Part shown: piece by piece, positions 44,166 through 54,340 of the stretch | Numbering within the stretch: the first letter of the stretch is position 1 | Layout of the letters: each line of letters begins with the position of its first letter | Assembly (NCBI GenBank): GCA_030427385.1 | Contig: JAUHWR010000001.1 | Coordinates: 1,608,042 to 1,672,041 of the forward strand | Length of the DNA: 64,000 nt | Reading direction: 5' to 3' | Source: Alphaproteobacteria bacterium | GTDB taxonomy: Bacteria; Pseudomonadota; Alphaproteobacteria; Micavibrionales; Micavibrionaceae | Made by a program: the position numbers and the translations under genes | Notes under the pieces: model-generated | Seen by the model: the letters and a program-made list of their open reading frames with translations, nothing else | What the model was told of the DNA's origin: nothing | The model's database searches: none

Positions 44166-44786
44166 ATGGTTTTAATGATGCAGACAAATAGCAGAGGACG
44201 CCCACTTACGTTTTCACGGCAAGACCTCATCAAAGCGGCCACAGAGCTATTCTGGCAAGAAGGATACCATGCGATATCATTAAATAAAGTGGCGCATAAA
44301 ATGGGGCTCAACCGCTCCAGCCTCTATAATAGCTTTAAAACGAAAGAAGATCTTTTTTATGAATGTTTAGAGTATTATTCATCTAAATCTCCTACCGTAA
44401 AGCTAACTCAATACAAGCCCGGGCAGAGTGTAGGCGCCTTACTCTATGAGGTTTTTGATGAAATTTGTGCGCTCAGATCAAAAGATAAACAAAATAAAGG
44501 ATGCCTTATTGCAAATACGTTTCATGAACTAGGAAATAAAAAAGATGCCTTGGGTAAAAAATTATTGAAACGCAACCATCAAAAAATTGAAAGTATGACC
44601 TCATTAATGAGACACGCTATAGAACAAAAAGAACTCCCTAATGACACTGATGCGACGATGATGGCGCATATTATCCTGAGTTTTTTAAATGGCTTAAATG
44701 TGCGCGCCAAATCCGGCGCAAGCGTTCAGGAACTTAAAGATATGTCCCATCTCTTTTTAGACAAAATCGGCTTTACTAAAAAATAA
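44166..44786 (+). CDS. TetR/AcrR family transcriptional regulator
   Basis: TFSRQDLIKAATELFWQEGYHAISLNKVAHKMGLNRSSLYNSFKTKEDLFYECLEYY. Start placed at 44166 because the ORF-track start (44109) lies inside the operator palindrome. Confidence 0.92.
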   Translation: MVLMMQTNSRGRPLTFSRQDLIKAATELFWQEGYHAISLNKVAHKMGLNRSSLYNSFKTKEDLFYECLEYYSSKSPTVKLTQYKPGQSVGALLYEVFDEICALRSKDKQNKGCLIANTFHELGNKKDALGKKLLKRNHQKIESMTSLMRHAIEQKELPNDTDATMMAHIILSFLNGLNVRAKSGASVQELKDMSHLFLDKIGFTKK

Positions 44787-44816
44787 TGTCATCATAATAA
44801 ATCAAAATGATCGCCG

Positions 44817-45761
44817 TTAAAGTGCAAAATAATAAAAAAACACTGCACAAATAAATATAAATACACTGATTGCACAAATCTTACGGTACAATGCATAACG
44901 CCGTGCGCGGCTTGGCTTCTCGGCATATTTTTTAATTAAACTTATGACATGAAACATGTCGTCTGTATTGTGATCTCTATTCGCAAACTCAATAACGGTA
45001 TTTGCCAAAGTAAGCACCATGAAATCTCTGGATGTCACCGCTTTATCTTGCGGCGCATTATTGCCATGGAAGATACGTTTTTTCTCATCTGATTTCTTTC
45101 TCGTCTGATCAAACCACCTGGCATAAAAAGATGCCTCATTGGAGTAAAATATACCGCCAAAAGCAGATATTCGCGTTAATAATGCATCATCAAATGCTAC
45201 GCATGGCGTATTAATCCAAGCCTGTTTTAATATCTCAGTTCTATAAATACCATGCAGCAAAAAACTATCATGTTTTTTTGACCCAAAATGATCTCTTATA
45301 AAGGCTGCCATACGTTTTAGGTCGTCGCGCTCATCCTGCAGCGCTTTGTTCCATTCTGATAAATCCGTAACTTTTTTCTTTAACGCTCCGTCTTGAGTGA
45401 TATGATAAATTTTACCGACAGACAGCGCAGCATTTTCATTTTTTTCCATCACCTCAAGCAGCGGCTTTGAATAAACTTCCCCCAGAATATCATGCGCGCC
45501 CAACCACATAAAATATTTGGTTTCACAGGCGAATAACGGCATACGGAAATTTTCAAACGCGCCCAAATTCTCATCATGGCGAACATGTGTGACGTGGCTA
45601 TATTTATCCGCATATTCGCGGCAAATATCCGTGCTTTCATCCGTGGAACAATTATCATACAGCCATATTGTGCCAGCCTGATGAATACATGATTCCAGTG
45701 TTTGACGGAGATATGCACCATCATTATATACAGGCACAGCGATTGTCAAAAATTGCTGCAC
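44817..45761 (-). CDS. Family 2 glycosyltransferase
   Basis: LTIAVPVYNDGAYLRQTLESCIHQAGTIWLYDNCSTDESTDICREYADKY; C-terminal TM segment. Confidence 0.88.
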   Translation of the reverse strand: MQQFLTIAVPVYNDGAYLRQTLESCIHQAGTIWLYDNCSTDESTDICREYADKYSHVTHVRHDENLGAFENFRMPLFACETKYFMWLGAHDILGEVYSKPLLEVMEKNENAALSVGKIYHITQDGALKKKVTDLSEWNKALQDERDDLKRMAAFIRDHFGSKKHDSFLLHGIYRTEILKQAWINTPCVAFDDALLTRISAFGGIFYSNEASFYARWFDQTRKKSDEKKRIFHGNNAPQDKAVTSRDFMVLTLANTVIEFANRDHNTDDMFHVISLIKKYAEKPSRARRYALYRKICAISVFIFICAVFFYYFAL

Positions 45762-45765
45762 AAAA

Positions 45766-46608
45766 CTAAACTCTTTTTAACCAGCCATCTGGGGCAACAG
45801 TTAAAAGCAATTTATCCTCTAAACCTTTATCCATTTCAAGCTGAAGCGGGGCGCCGTTGAGATCTGTACGACCCTCTTGCTTTATAGAATCTAGATACTT
45901 CCAAACAGCTGTCTTCGGGCTATTCCCGACAGACCATGGACGGTTGGGGAAGGCATCATCCGGCAAATCTTCGACGATGGTATCAAACACGACGCAATAA
46001 CTACCTTTGGATGTCAAAGGAGCATAAGCTTCAAGCTCTGCCAGAACATGATCATGCGTATGGTTCGAATCCAGAAATACCATCACTTTTTTTGCATTTT
46101 GTGCACGCTCTTTTGCAACATTAATTATATCATCGGAAAGGGATGATCCCTCGACCATATCAATGCGATTGGCGAGCGGATGCGCGGTGATGGCATCACG
46201 ATTATGTTGACGAATATCAATATCAATTCCCAAAACTTTACGCTTAGGCTTTGCGGGGTCAAGCATTTCCCCATTTTCAATGGCTTCACAGTAATCAATC
46301 AGTGCCAAGACTGATGCACTCAAGATTAAAGAGCCACCATGGGCAATACCCGTCTCAATAATTAAATCCGGTTTCACGTCCCAAATAATTTCCTGTGTTG
46401 CCACCATATCAATCGGCGTTTGTATAATGGGGCGTCCCAAAGAGGTATAATTATACATATATTTTTGCTCAAAAGCACGGCGCATCCAATCGGCGGATGT
46501 TTTTTGCCATTCTTGATCGCCTTGGTATGTGGCAATGGATTCGGCCGTTTCTTGCTTAAATTGTGCAATGGGGTCGTCATTCATAATGCGGTTTGTATTT
46601 TGTGACAT
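45766..46608 (-). CDS. Cephalosporin hydroxylase-like (CmcI) SAM-dependent methyltransferase
   Basis: NYTSLGRPIIQTPIDMVATQEIIWDVKPDLIIETGIAHGGSLI ... VFLDSNHTHDHVLAELEAYAPL. Confidence 0.9.
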   Translation of the reverse strand: MSQNTNRIMNDDPIAQFKQETAESIATYQGDQEWQKTSADWMRRAFEQKYMYNYTSLGRPIIQTPIDMVATQEIIWDVKPDLIIETGIAHGGSLILSASVLALIDYCEAIENGEMLDPAKPKRKVLGIDIDIRQHNRDAITAHPLANRIDMVEGSSLSDDIINVAKERAQNAKKVMVFLDSNHTHDHVLAELEAYAPLTSKGSYCVVFDTIVEDLPDDAFPNRPWSVGNSPKTAVWKYLDSIKQEGRTDLNGAPLQLEMDKGLEDKLLLTVAPDGWLKRV

Positions 46609-46617
46609 GATTTTTCC

Positions 46618-47409
46618 TTATAACATGTGTTTAATATCGTGCTCTAATCGAGCGGGTTGAAACTGAAATTCTTTCTTTATTTTTTCTATATCTATTCGCG
46701 GAAATGAGTGTGCTTTATTTTTATAAGTGAAATCCACTTGATGCCCTGCTTCTTTTATCCATTTTGAAATCTCTTCACAATTTATCTGCCTTCCGCTTGC
46801 GACATTATAAAGCGAAGATGTGCCATGCAAAACGATTTTTGTCAAAAGCATGCAAACATCAGCTACGGAAATATAATCTTTGGATGATTGGGGGTGATTA
46901 TCAATGCTAACACGCCCCTTTTCTTTAACCTCCTGCAATACTGCTCCTAAAAAAGTTTCTTTACTTTGCCCTGCACCATATACATTAGACAGACGTGCGA
47001 CTTTTATATTCGGATTATTATGAGCAAGGCACAGCGATTCGCCGAGCAATTTGCTCAAATCATATAATCCGTCATTACTGGGATAAACAGGGAGCCTCAT
47101 ATCCTCCGAAGCAATATCATCTTCTTTTAACCCCCCATAGACACGTGTGCTAGAAAGATATAATAAAGATGTATAAGTTAAATGCTGCAACGCCCAAGAT
47201 AATAATTCCACATGCGCTTCAATCGTATCATGCGGGCGGGAGCGAAAATCACCGGTCAAACCAATCGCATAAACTACATGACCGAGATCAATATCTGTTA
47301 TAGATTTAAGATCACGCGGCGCAATATAGACATCATGCCCCTCATGCTTTAAATGCTGCGCTAAATTGCTGCCGATAAAACCTGTGCCGCCTAAAATTGT
47401 AAATTTCAC
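46618..47409 (-). CDS. NAD(P)-dependent epimerase/reductase (SDR)
   Basis: MKFTILGGTGFIGSNLAQHLKHEGH ... LYLSSTRVYGG ... VARLSNVYGAGQSKETFL. Confidence 0.9.
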   Translation of the reverse strand: MKFTILGGTGFIGSNLAQHLKHEGHDVYIAPRDLKSITDIDLGHVVYAIGLTGDFRSRPHDTIEAHVELLSWALQHLTYTSLLYLSSTRVYGGLKEDDIASEDMRLPVYPSNDGLYDLSKLLGESLCLAHNNPNIKVARLSNVYGAGQSKETFLGAVLQEVKEKGRVSIDNHPQSSKDYISVADVCMLLTKIVLHGTSSLYNVASGRQINCEEISKWIKEAGHQVDFTYKNKAHSFPRIDIEKIKKEFQFQPARLEHDIKHML

Positions 47410-47948
47410 TTGCGATACCCTTTAAGCTCTAAAGGGTTACCGGCCTGAACGCTATAGGCCTCGATCTCACCGCGTATTAATGACATTGCCCCGATGATAC
47501 AACCTTTTCTTAATATCGCCCCGTCTAATATCACACACCCCGCGCCAATCCAGACGTCATCCTCGATAATTATCCCACCTTTACTTGGTTGGAAGCCTTG
47601 CTGCATAAAAAGTTCATCTTTCCGGGCATAGGCATGATTAACAGGCGCAAAAACGCAATTTGCGGCTATGGCAACATTATTGCCAATATGAATACCGTTA
47701 CCCGAATATAGAACACAGCCAGAATTTATAAATGTATTGTCACCAATGACGACATCCCCCGTTCCGCCCGCAGGTTTAAATTTAACAAAACTATCTATAA
47801 CCGAATGCTCGCCAACGATAAACTTTGTCCCGCGAACGCTTTCTTCAATATCACTAAGCGGCGAGATTTTAGCGGTTTTGGCGATCATATGGGGCATACT
47901 TAAAATACCTTTAATTCCGGGATAGCAACCACAAATTGTGCGCCCCAT
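47406..47948 (-). CDS. Left-handed beta-helix acyltransferase
   Basis: Hexapeptide repeats: VVIGDNTFINSGCVLYSGNGIHIGNNVAIAANCVFAPVNH...IIIEDDVWIGAGCVILDGAIL. Start may be internal (MPHMIAKTAKI). Confidence 0.87.
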   Translation of the reverse strand: MGRTICGCYPGIKGILSMPHMIAKTAKISPLSDIEESVRGTKFIVGEHSVIDSFVKFKPAGGTGDVVIGDNTFINSGCVLYSGNGIHIGNNVAIAANCVFAPVNHAYARKDELFMQQGFQPSKGGIIIEDDVWIGAGCVILDGAILRKGCIIGAMSLIRGEIEAYSVQAGNPLELKGYRK

Positions 47949-49126
47949 TCACGTGTATATGACAATTGTTTAACAATTTCATCTTTGATATTCCATGGAA
48001 AAATAATGATATAATCTGGTTTTGTTATCTTCAACTGATCCGGTGACATAACAGGAATATGACTTCCGGGAAGGCGCGTATTTTGTTTAGAGGGCGCCAG
48101 ATCACAGACATAATCAATCATTCCTTCCTTAATGCCACAATAATTAAGCAACGTATTGCCTTTGGCCGCCGCGCCATATGCAGCAATGGATTTACCTGTT
48201 TTTTGTTGCGCAATAATAAATTCCAGAAAATCCAGTCTAACTTTGTTTATGGCTGGTTGAAAATCATGATAAAATTCCATATGCCCCATACCGGCGGCTT
48301 TCTCTGCTTTGATGACACGATCAACGCTATCGCGGCGGGGGTTCGCTTTGCTATTCTGATGCGTCATTAATACACGCAAGGATCCCCCATGTGTTTTAAG
48401 TTCTTCAACATGGAATATTCGCAAACCCTGCGCCGCAGCAATTTTCTCTACGCTTAAGAGAGAGAGATAGGAAAAATGTTCATGATAAATCGTATCAAAC
48501 TGATGATGCGTCACAAGCTGTAATAGGTGCGGAAATTCAAAGGATGCCACCCCGTCCTGATTTAGCAAAATTTTAAAGCCGCCTAGAAAATCATTAATAT
48601 CCGGCACATGCGCTAAAACATTATTAGCCGCTGTCAAATCAGCGCCCCAACCATCGGCAATCAATTCCTTGGCCGTTTGCGTTCCGAAAAACACTTCACG
48701 CGTCTCAATACCCTTCTCACGGGCGGCTTTGGCGGTGCTAGCCGTAGGTTCGATTCCAAGGCAAGGAATCCCAGACTGTTTGAAATATTGCAGCAAATAT
48801 CCATCATTAGAGGCAATCTCCACAACTTTCGATGACTGATCCAAAGCAAATTCAGCGATCATTTTCCTGGCAAACTCTTCCGAATGTTTAAGCCACGAGC
48901 TGGACATAGATGAAAAATACGCATAATCATCAGAGAAAATCTCGCTATGGCTCTTGAATTCATCAATTTGACACAGAAAACAACTCTCGCACGTCCATAT
49001 CTTTAAAGGATAGTAGACTTCGGCATCATTTAAATGTTCGGGGCGGATATAAGAATTGGACGGCGGCGCATGCCCCAAATCGGCAAATACGTGGGTAAGT
49101 GGGGCGTGGCAAAATCTACACTGCAT
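47900..49126 (-). CDS. NDP-sugar C-methyltransferase (TylCIII/EryBIII-like)
   Basis: MQCRFCHAPLTHVFADLGHAPPSNSYI Zn-binding N-terminus; SSWLKHSEEFARKMI...VEIASNDGYLLQYF; YHEHFSYLS; C-terminal Methyltransf_14-like GAAAKGNTLLNYCGI. Confidence 0.92.
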   Translation of the reverse strand: MQCRFCHAPLTHVFADLGHAPPSNSYIRPEHLNDAEVYYPLKIWTCESCFLCQIDEFKSHSEIFSDDYAYFSSMSSSWLKHSEEFARKMIAEFALDQSSKVVEIASNDGYLLQYFKQSGIPCLGIEPTASTAKAAREKGIETREVFFGTQTAKELIADGWGADLTAANNVLAHVPDINDFLGGFKILLNQDGVASFEFPHLLQLVTHHQFDTIYHEHFSYLSLLSVEKIAAAQGLRIFHVEELKTHGGSLRVLMTHQNSKANPRRDSVDRVIKAEKAAGMGHMEFYHDFQPAINKVRLDFLEFIIAQQKTGKSIAAYGAAAKGNTLLNYCGIKEGMIDYVCDLAPSKQNTRLPGSHIPVMSPDQLKITKPDYIIIFPWNIKDEIVKQLSYTREWGAQFVVAIPELKVF

Positions 49127-49692
49127 TAACTAAGTCCTTTAAAATTTTTATCCAATAGAGGGAAAGCGCGATCCCGCTCCGATACTATACTTGGCGGTAA
49201 AGGCCAGTCAATCGCGAGCATGGGGTCATCATAACGCACCCCCCCTTCGCAAGATTTGGTATAAGGCGCAGAATGCAAATAAATCAAATCGCACGCATCT
49301 TCAATTGTTTGAAATCCATGCGCGCAGCCTTCCGGAATAAGCAAAGCAGCACCGTTTTCGCCCGATAACTCAATTTTCTCATGTGCTAAAAACGTTGCCG
49401 ATCCAGCGCGTAAATCAACAACAACATCAATAATGGCACCTTTTAAACAACGCACAATTTTTGCCTCCGGACACGGCGCGCCCTGATAGTGCATGCCGCG
49501 TATTGTTCCGGCATGTTTAGTATGGGAATGATTAATTTGCGCGGGTTGCCATGCTGTTCCTGTTGCCGCCTTTTTATCGTCCATACAATATAGACGCCTG
49601 AAATATCCACGCTCATCGGAAAAAGCATCACTTTCCATTAAATATAAGCCCGAGATGCGTGTTTCTTGAAACTCCATACTTTTTAAACCCAC
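49126..49692 (-). CDS. dTDP-4-dehydrorhamnose 3,5-epimerase-like protein
   Basis: DERGYFRRLYC...QINHSHTKHAGTIRGMHYQGAPCPEAKIVRCLKGAIIDVVVDLR...IPEGCAHGFQT. Confidence 0.9.
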   Translation of the reverse strand: MGLKSMEFQETRISGLYLMESDAFSDERGYFRRLYCMDDKKAATGTAWQPAQINHSHTKHAGTIRGMHYQGAPCPEAKIVRCLKGAIIDVVVDLRAGSATFLAHEKIELSGENGAALLIPEGCAHGFQTIEDACDLIYLHSAPYTKSCEGGVRYDDPMLAIDWPLPPSIVSERDRAFPLLDKNFKGLS

Positions 49693-50756
49693 TCTTTATA
49701 GTGATTGATTTGCCTTAAAGTGATTTCGTGTAAATCTTGGCCATTCAAATAAGACTGATACCACTGCCCCGTCCAATCCACCGCTTCATTAAGAGATAAT
49801 TTTGGCCTCCACCCCAGCTGTGATCGAGCTTTTTCTATACTTAAACCAAGTGTTTTTGCTTCCATGGGATGTACGGCATCATCCTTTTGTAATTTAAAAT
49901 CCAATGTCTGTGCCAATCGATCTAAAACATCACCAACGGATTGGATACCACTTTCCATGGGGCCGAAATTCCACCCCCCTGAAAAGGCCCCTTTATCCTC
50001 AAACATGCTTTGCGCAAGCATTAAATAGCCAAATAATGGCTCCAGAACATGCTGCCAAGGGCGGGTTGATTGCGGATTTCTGATTGAGACAGGTGTGTTT
50101 GCACCTATGGCACGGACCACATCAGGGATCAAACGATCCGCCGCCCAATCGCCGCCGCCGATTACATTGCCCGCACGTGCAGAAGATACCGTAACGTCTG
50201 TATCTTTAAAGAAGCTCTCCGCGTAACTCTGCGTGACAATCTCGGCGCAGGCTTTACTGGCGCTATAGGGGTCTTTACCGCCCAATGGATCCGTTTCAGT
50301 AAATAACGCCCCCGCATCGTCATTGCGATAGCATTTATCCGTCGTCACAATCAGCACTGATTTTAAACCGGAAAGCCCCCTTGCTGCCTGAAGGACATTC
50401 AACGTTCCCGTTACATTCGTATCAAAGGTTTCTATGGGCGATAAATAAGATTCTCGCACTAAACTTTGCGCAGCTAAATGCAAAATAATATCAGGATTTG
50501 CCTGTTGCAACGCTTCACTCAGCTCCTTGCGATCACAAACATTACCCTCCCTATGGACATCAATCATATTTTTGATGCCTAAGATATCGAACAAGGATGG
50601 CTCAGTCGGCGGCGGCAGGGAATAACCCGTTACTTGCGCGCCAAGATTTTTCAAAATCATACATAGCCATGCCCCTTTAAAGCCCGTATGCCCTGTTACA
50701 AAAACCTTTTTATCTTGCCAAAATTCTTGCATATGTGTTGTTACCATCTTTTCCAA
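49683..50756 (-). CDS. rfbG: CDP-glucose 4,6-dehydratase
   Basis: FWQDKKVFVTGHTGFKGAWLCMILKNLGAQVTGYSLPPPTEPSLFD ... DPYSASKACAEIVTQSY. Confidence 0.96.
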   Translation of the reverse strand: MEKMVTTHMQEFWQDKKVFVTGHTGFKGAWLCMILKNLGAQVTGYSLPPPTEPSLFDILGIKNMIDVHREGNVCDRKELSEALQQANPDIILHLAAQSLVRESYLSPIETFDTNVTGTLNVLQAARGLSGLKSVLIVTTDKCYRNDDAGALFTETDPLGGKDPYSASKACAEIVTQSYAESFFKDTDVTVSSARAGNVIGGGDWAADRLIPDVVRAIGANTPVSIRNPQSTRPWQHVLEPLFGYLMLAQSMFEDKGAFSGGWNFGPMESGIQSVGDVLDRLAQTLDFKLQKDDAVHPMEAKTLGLSIEKARSQLGWRPKLSLNEAVDWTGQWYQSYLNGQDLHEITLRQINHYKEWV

Positions 50757-51508
50757 GGCGCATTGCCGTCATTCCAGATTTTTTCAAGGATATTTTTATC
50801 ATATAGCTTATCCATAGATTGCCAAAAACCATTATGTTCATAGGCGGCAAGCTGTCCATTGCTGGCTGCGTTTTTTAATGGCGCATCTTCCAACATGACA
50901 TCATCCCCCGCAATTTGGTCAAGGAAGGGCGGCTCCATCACCATAAACCCGCCATTAATACGCTTTTCGGATTCCGTTGGTTTTTCTTGAAAACTGGTAA
51001 TTAATCCACCGTGAATATCAAGCGAGCCATAGCGCGCAGGGGGATATACTGCGCTCATGGTAACTAATACGTTATTTTTATGATGACATGCCAATAACTG
51101 ATCCAGATCAATATCGGATACACCATCCCCATATGTCAGGAAAAACGGCTCGTCACCTATATATTGCTTAACGCGTTTTATACGCCCACCTGTCATCGTT
51201 TTTTCGCCGGTATCAACTACAGTCACCTTCCAATCGGGCGCGCTGGAATTATGGGTGGTCATTTCTCCGCTTTGCAAATCAAAAGTAATGTCGGATTTAT
51301 TGCGTTTAAAATTAACAAAGAAATCTTTAATTATGTTCTGCTTATAACCTGCACAAATTATAAATTCTTTTACGCCATATGACGCATAATAGCTCATGAT
51401 ATGCCACAATATCGGCATGCCGCCGATCTCGACCATTGGTTTTGGCTTTAATTCCGTCTCTTCACTCAATCTGGTTCCCAGACCGCCCGCCAAGATCACC
51501 GCCTTCAT
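50741..51508 (-). CDS. rfbF: Glucose-1-phosphate cytidylyltransferase
   Basis: MKAVILAGGLGTRLSEETELKPKPMVEIGGMPILWHIMSYYASYGVKEFIICAGYKQ. Confidence 0.97.
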   Translation of the reverse strand: MKAVILAGGLGTRLSEETELKPKPMVEIGGMPILWHIMSYYASYGVKEFIICAGYKQNIIKDFFVNFKRNKSDITFDLQSGEMTTHNSSAPDWKVTVVDTGEKTMTGGRIKRVKQYIGDEPFFLTYGDGVSDIDLDQLLACHHKNNVLVTMSAVYPPARYGSLDIHGGLITSFQEKPTESEKRINGGFMVMEPPFLDQIAGDDVMLEDAPLKNAASNGQLAAYEHNGFWQSMDKLYDKNILEKIWNDGNAPWKRW

Positions 51509-51668
51509 ATTAATTCCTTACTATCAATTAAAAAACCTTCTCTGCACTATAAAGATAAAAGAATCCTGAACAAGAAGTTCATATCTAAAATATTGTTAAT
51601 TGTATGATAATACTAAGTATCGTAGAGATATTTCAAACCTAACTAAAATTGAAACTGATTGTAAATAC

Positions 51669-52565
51669 ATGGGACACGGCCACCACCATCACCACCACAT
51701 TGACCCTTCACAAATTAATGAACGCCGTTTGTGGTGGGCTGTTGCCGCGAATATGTTATTAACATTAGTTCAGGTTATTGGGGGTGTTATATCCGGCTCC
51801 TTATCCCTTGCGGCGGATGCGCTGCATAATTTCAGTGATGCCGCATCTCTATTCATTGCCCTCATTGCCATACGCATTGGGCGTAAACCGGCGGATGAGG
51901 TTAAAACATTTGGCTATAAACGCGCCGAAACGATCGCGGCGCTCATTAATCTCACGGCCCTTATGATGGTTGGGCTATATCTGGTGATAGAGGCCTTCCA
52001 ACGCTTTTTTTACCCTGAACCCATCACCGGATGGATTGTGATTGCCGTTGCGGGGGGCGCGTTATTAATTGACGCTTTTACCGCCCTGCTAACTTACAGC
52101 CAGTCTAAATCCAGTATGAATATGAAGGCCGCCTTCCTACATAACGTGACTGACGCCCTTGCCTCAATCGGCGTGATTATCACCGGAACCTTGATATTAT
52201 TATATGGCTGGGTCTGGACAGATGCGGCCATGACGCTGCTTATTTCCGCCTATGTTCTGTGGCAGGGATTTAGTGAAATGCCAAAAGTCATCCACTTACT
52301 GATGGAAGGCACTCCCGATTCCATTAATATTGATGAAGTTATCACAGTAATGAGCGCGGAAAACGGCGTTGAAAATGTTCATCATGTACATATCTGGCAA
52401 ATTGATGAACATCGTAACGCTCTGGAGGCGCATGTCGTCTTGAGCGATCCAAACGGCATGGATGCGATCAAAGAAAAATTAAAAAACATACTTCATGACC
52501 GCTTTCATATTGAACATTCCACTCTCGAGTTTGAAAAAAACAACTGCGAATCTCACGCGCATTAA
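51669..52565 (+). CDS. Cation diffusion facilitator family transporter
   Basis: MGHGHHHHHHIDPSQ His-rich N-terminus; SGSLSLAADALHNFSDAASLFIALIAIRI; HVHIWQIDEHRNALEAHV. Confidence 0.94.
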   Translation: MGHGHHHHHHIDPSQINERRLWWAVAANMLLTLVQVIGGVISGSLSLAADALHNFSDAASLFIALIAIRIGRKPADEVKTFGYKRAETIAALINLTALMMVGLYLVIEAFQRFFYPEPITGWIVIAVAGGALLIDAFTALLTYSQSKSSMNMKAAFLHNVTDALASIGVIITGTLILLYGWVWTDAAMTLLISAYVLWQGFSEMPKVIHLLMEGTPDSINIDEVITVMSAENGVENVHHVHIWQIDEHRNALEAHVVLSDPNGMDAIKEKLKNILHDRFHIEHSTLEFEKNNCESHAH

Positions 52566-52566
52566 T

Positions 52567-53007
52567 TCACTCTGGCTTTGCTCTGTACGCCTTCATGATC
52601 CGCAATGTCTCCTCACTGATATGATGTTCCATCCCCTCAGAATCAGATTCTGCAGTTTCTTGGCTAACCCCTAATCTGGTTAAAAAATTAACGATAATAT
52701 GATGCCGTTCCTTGCACTTTAACGCCAGTTCCGCGCCTTTTTTGGTTAAAAATATTGAACGATACGGCTTGCTATGAATATAACCCTCTTCTTTTAAACG
52801 CTTTAATATTTTGCTTACCGTCGGATGTGATACACCAAAGCGCTCGGATAAATCGCTCAATCGCGCTTCTTTTTGGGTGACCAATAAGTCTGCAATCAAT
52901 TCCACGTAATCTTCCGCGGTTTCCATCTGATGCGATTCCCGCACCCTTGCAAAACGCTCCGCCTGAATGACCGGCGATACCAATTTAGCTGTTTCCTGAG
53001 ACATCAA
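52567..53007 (-). CDS. mntR: DtxR/MntR family manganese-responsive regulator
   Basis: RVRESHQMETAEDYVELIADLLVTQKEARLSDLSERFGVSHPTVSKILKRLKEEGYI...LGVSQETAESDSEGMEHHISEETL. Confidence 0.93.
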   Translation of the reverse strand: MMSQETAKLVSPVIQAERFARVRESHQMETAEDYVELIADLLVTQKEARLSDLSERFGVSHPTVSKILKRLKEEGYIHSKPYRSIFLTKKGAELALKCKERHHIIVNFLTRLGVSQETAESDSEGMEHHISEETLRIMKAYRAKPE

Positions 53008-53040
53008 ACCTTCTCCACATAAACGTTAAAAACAGTCTAT

Positions 53041-53056
53041 TTTAGCATAAGCTAAA
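53041..53056. promoter_or_regulatory. Inverted repeat TTTAGC-ataa-GCTAAA, candidate MntR box
   Basis: Dyad 34 nt upstream of the mntR start. Confidence 0.5.
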
Positions 53057-53137
53057 TTGACAGAGGTTTTTTTATAGAATCAGTAATCTGAGAACTAAGT
53101 TGATCTTCTTAAATCTTCAACACCTATTACAGCACCT

Positions 53138-54340
53138 TCATTCTGTGAATTTTCTATACGCGCCAATATATGACGCCGCGCTCCATGCCTGAAACGCCTT
53201 ACCCATGGGACGTCCGGTGAGGCCGTGACCCCATTCATTAAACTCCCACTCATGTCTCATTCCCTGTTGACAGAACAAGGCCAATGATTCAATCGCTTTT
53301 TCGGCTTCATCTCTTTTTCCTATTTGTAACAGATAGCGAACCCACAATCCGCCCGCCAACGGCCAGATTCCGCCATTATGATAGTGATGGGGAATGTTAT
53401 GCACTTTCACAAGCTGGTAATTCCGCCACATCGGATCGCCGGGGAAAATAGCGGGGTATAAAACCTGTATCGGATATGGCTCGGCGATGCCGGTTTGCTT
53501 AATGTAAAAATAGGTCGTTTCTCTTTGTTCATCATCCACAACGTCAAAGATTCCGGCCAATAAGTTGGCATAAACATCACAACGCCACCCGTAAGAATGC
53601 GGCCCGGTCTGTTCGATCAAATACGGTGTGTGCACCAGATTAAATTGTGAAAAGGCATGCGGCGGGCGATGTTCGGCAATATTTGTTTCATTCGGCAAAT
53701 AATTAAACAAGATCCGGCTTTTTATATTCTCTGCTTTTGTGCGTAGCGCCGAACCGTCTTCGCCCATTTCATCTTTTAATTTTGCAAAAGCTAATGTCAT
53801 CACATACCACAAGACATCATCGTAAAGTACGTTATATGAGCGATATACCAGATCCGCCCAATCCGATGATTCCGGCATTTCCAGTAAACCGCAATTATTA
53901 CTGTCATGCGCGGCAATCCAATGGTAAGTCGCCTCAAGCTTTTTGTAATATTTATGGAGGAAATCTTTATCTTTCGTGTGCTCAATATAGCGCTGCGCTG
54001 CAATCACCACCAGCATGGCACCATCAAGGGCGCAAATATTGGAAACCCCGCCATATTCAATTTCCTCATTGTTCACATAAACATAATTCGGTAATACACC
54101 GGTATTAGTTTGCGCGCCCAATAATGTTTCTAAAGATAATTTAGAAGCTTCAATTAATTTCGGATCATTCAAAGGAAGCGTCCAAATTGTGGTCAGGGAA
54201 CTATCACGCGCCCAAATACAACAATAATTGGTGTGCAACTCATAATCATGCGACAGACTACAGGCCGAAAATCCTTTATGTGTAATACAAAGGTGGAGCG
54301 CTTCTATGGCCTTCTCAAAGGCTTTATCAATTATATTCAT
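53138..54340 (-). CDS. Six-hairpin glycosidase-like protein (GH15/amylo-1,6-glucosidase-like)
   Basis: CCIWARDSSLTTIWTLPL...LEMPESSDWADLV...HHYHNGGIWPLAGGLWVRYLLQIG. Confidence 0.75.
   Translation of the reverse strand: MNIIDKAFEKAIEALHLCITHKGFSACSLSHDYELHTNYCCIWARDSSLTTIWTLPLNDPKLIEASKLSLETLLGAQTNTGVLPNYVYVNNEEIEYGGVSNICALDGAMLVVIAAQRYIEHTKDKDFLHKYYKKLEATYHWIAAHDSNNCGLLEMPESSDWADLVYRSYNVLYDDVLWYVMTLAFAKLKDEMGEDGSALRTKAENIKSRILFNYLPNETNIAEHRPPHAFSQFNLVHTPYLIEQTGPHSYGWRCDVYANLLAGIFDVVDDEQRETTYFYIKQTGIAEPYPIQVLYPAIFPGDPMWRNYQLVKVHNIPHHYHNGGIWPLAGGLWVRYLLQIGKRDEAEKAIESLALFCQQGMRHEWEFNEWGHGLTGRPMGKAFQAWSAASYIGAYRKFTE

Noticed and set aside
44057-44311. 84-aa ORF on - strand over the tetR start
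   Set aside because: Overlaps the operator and the tetR HTH coding region; the tetR reading is clearly correct.
51669-51710. MGHGHHHHHH could be a vector-derived His tag
   Set aside because: His-rich N-termini are natural in CDF transporters and the gene is in normal chromosomal context.
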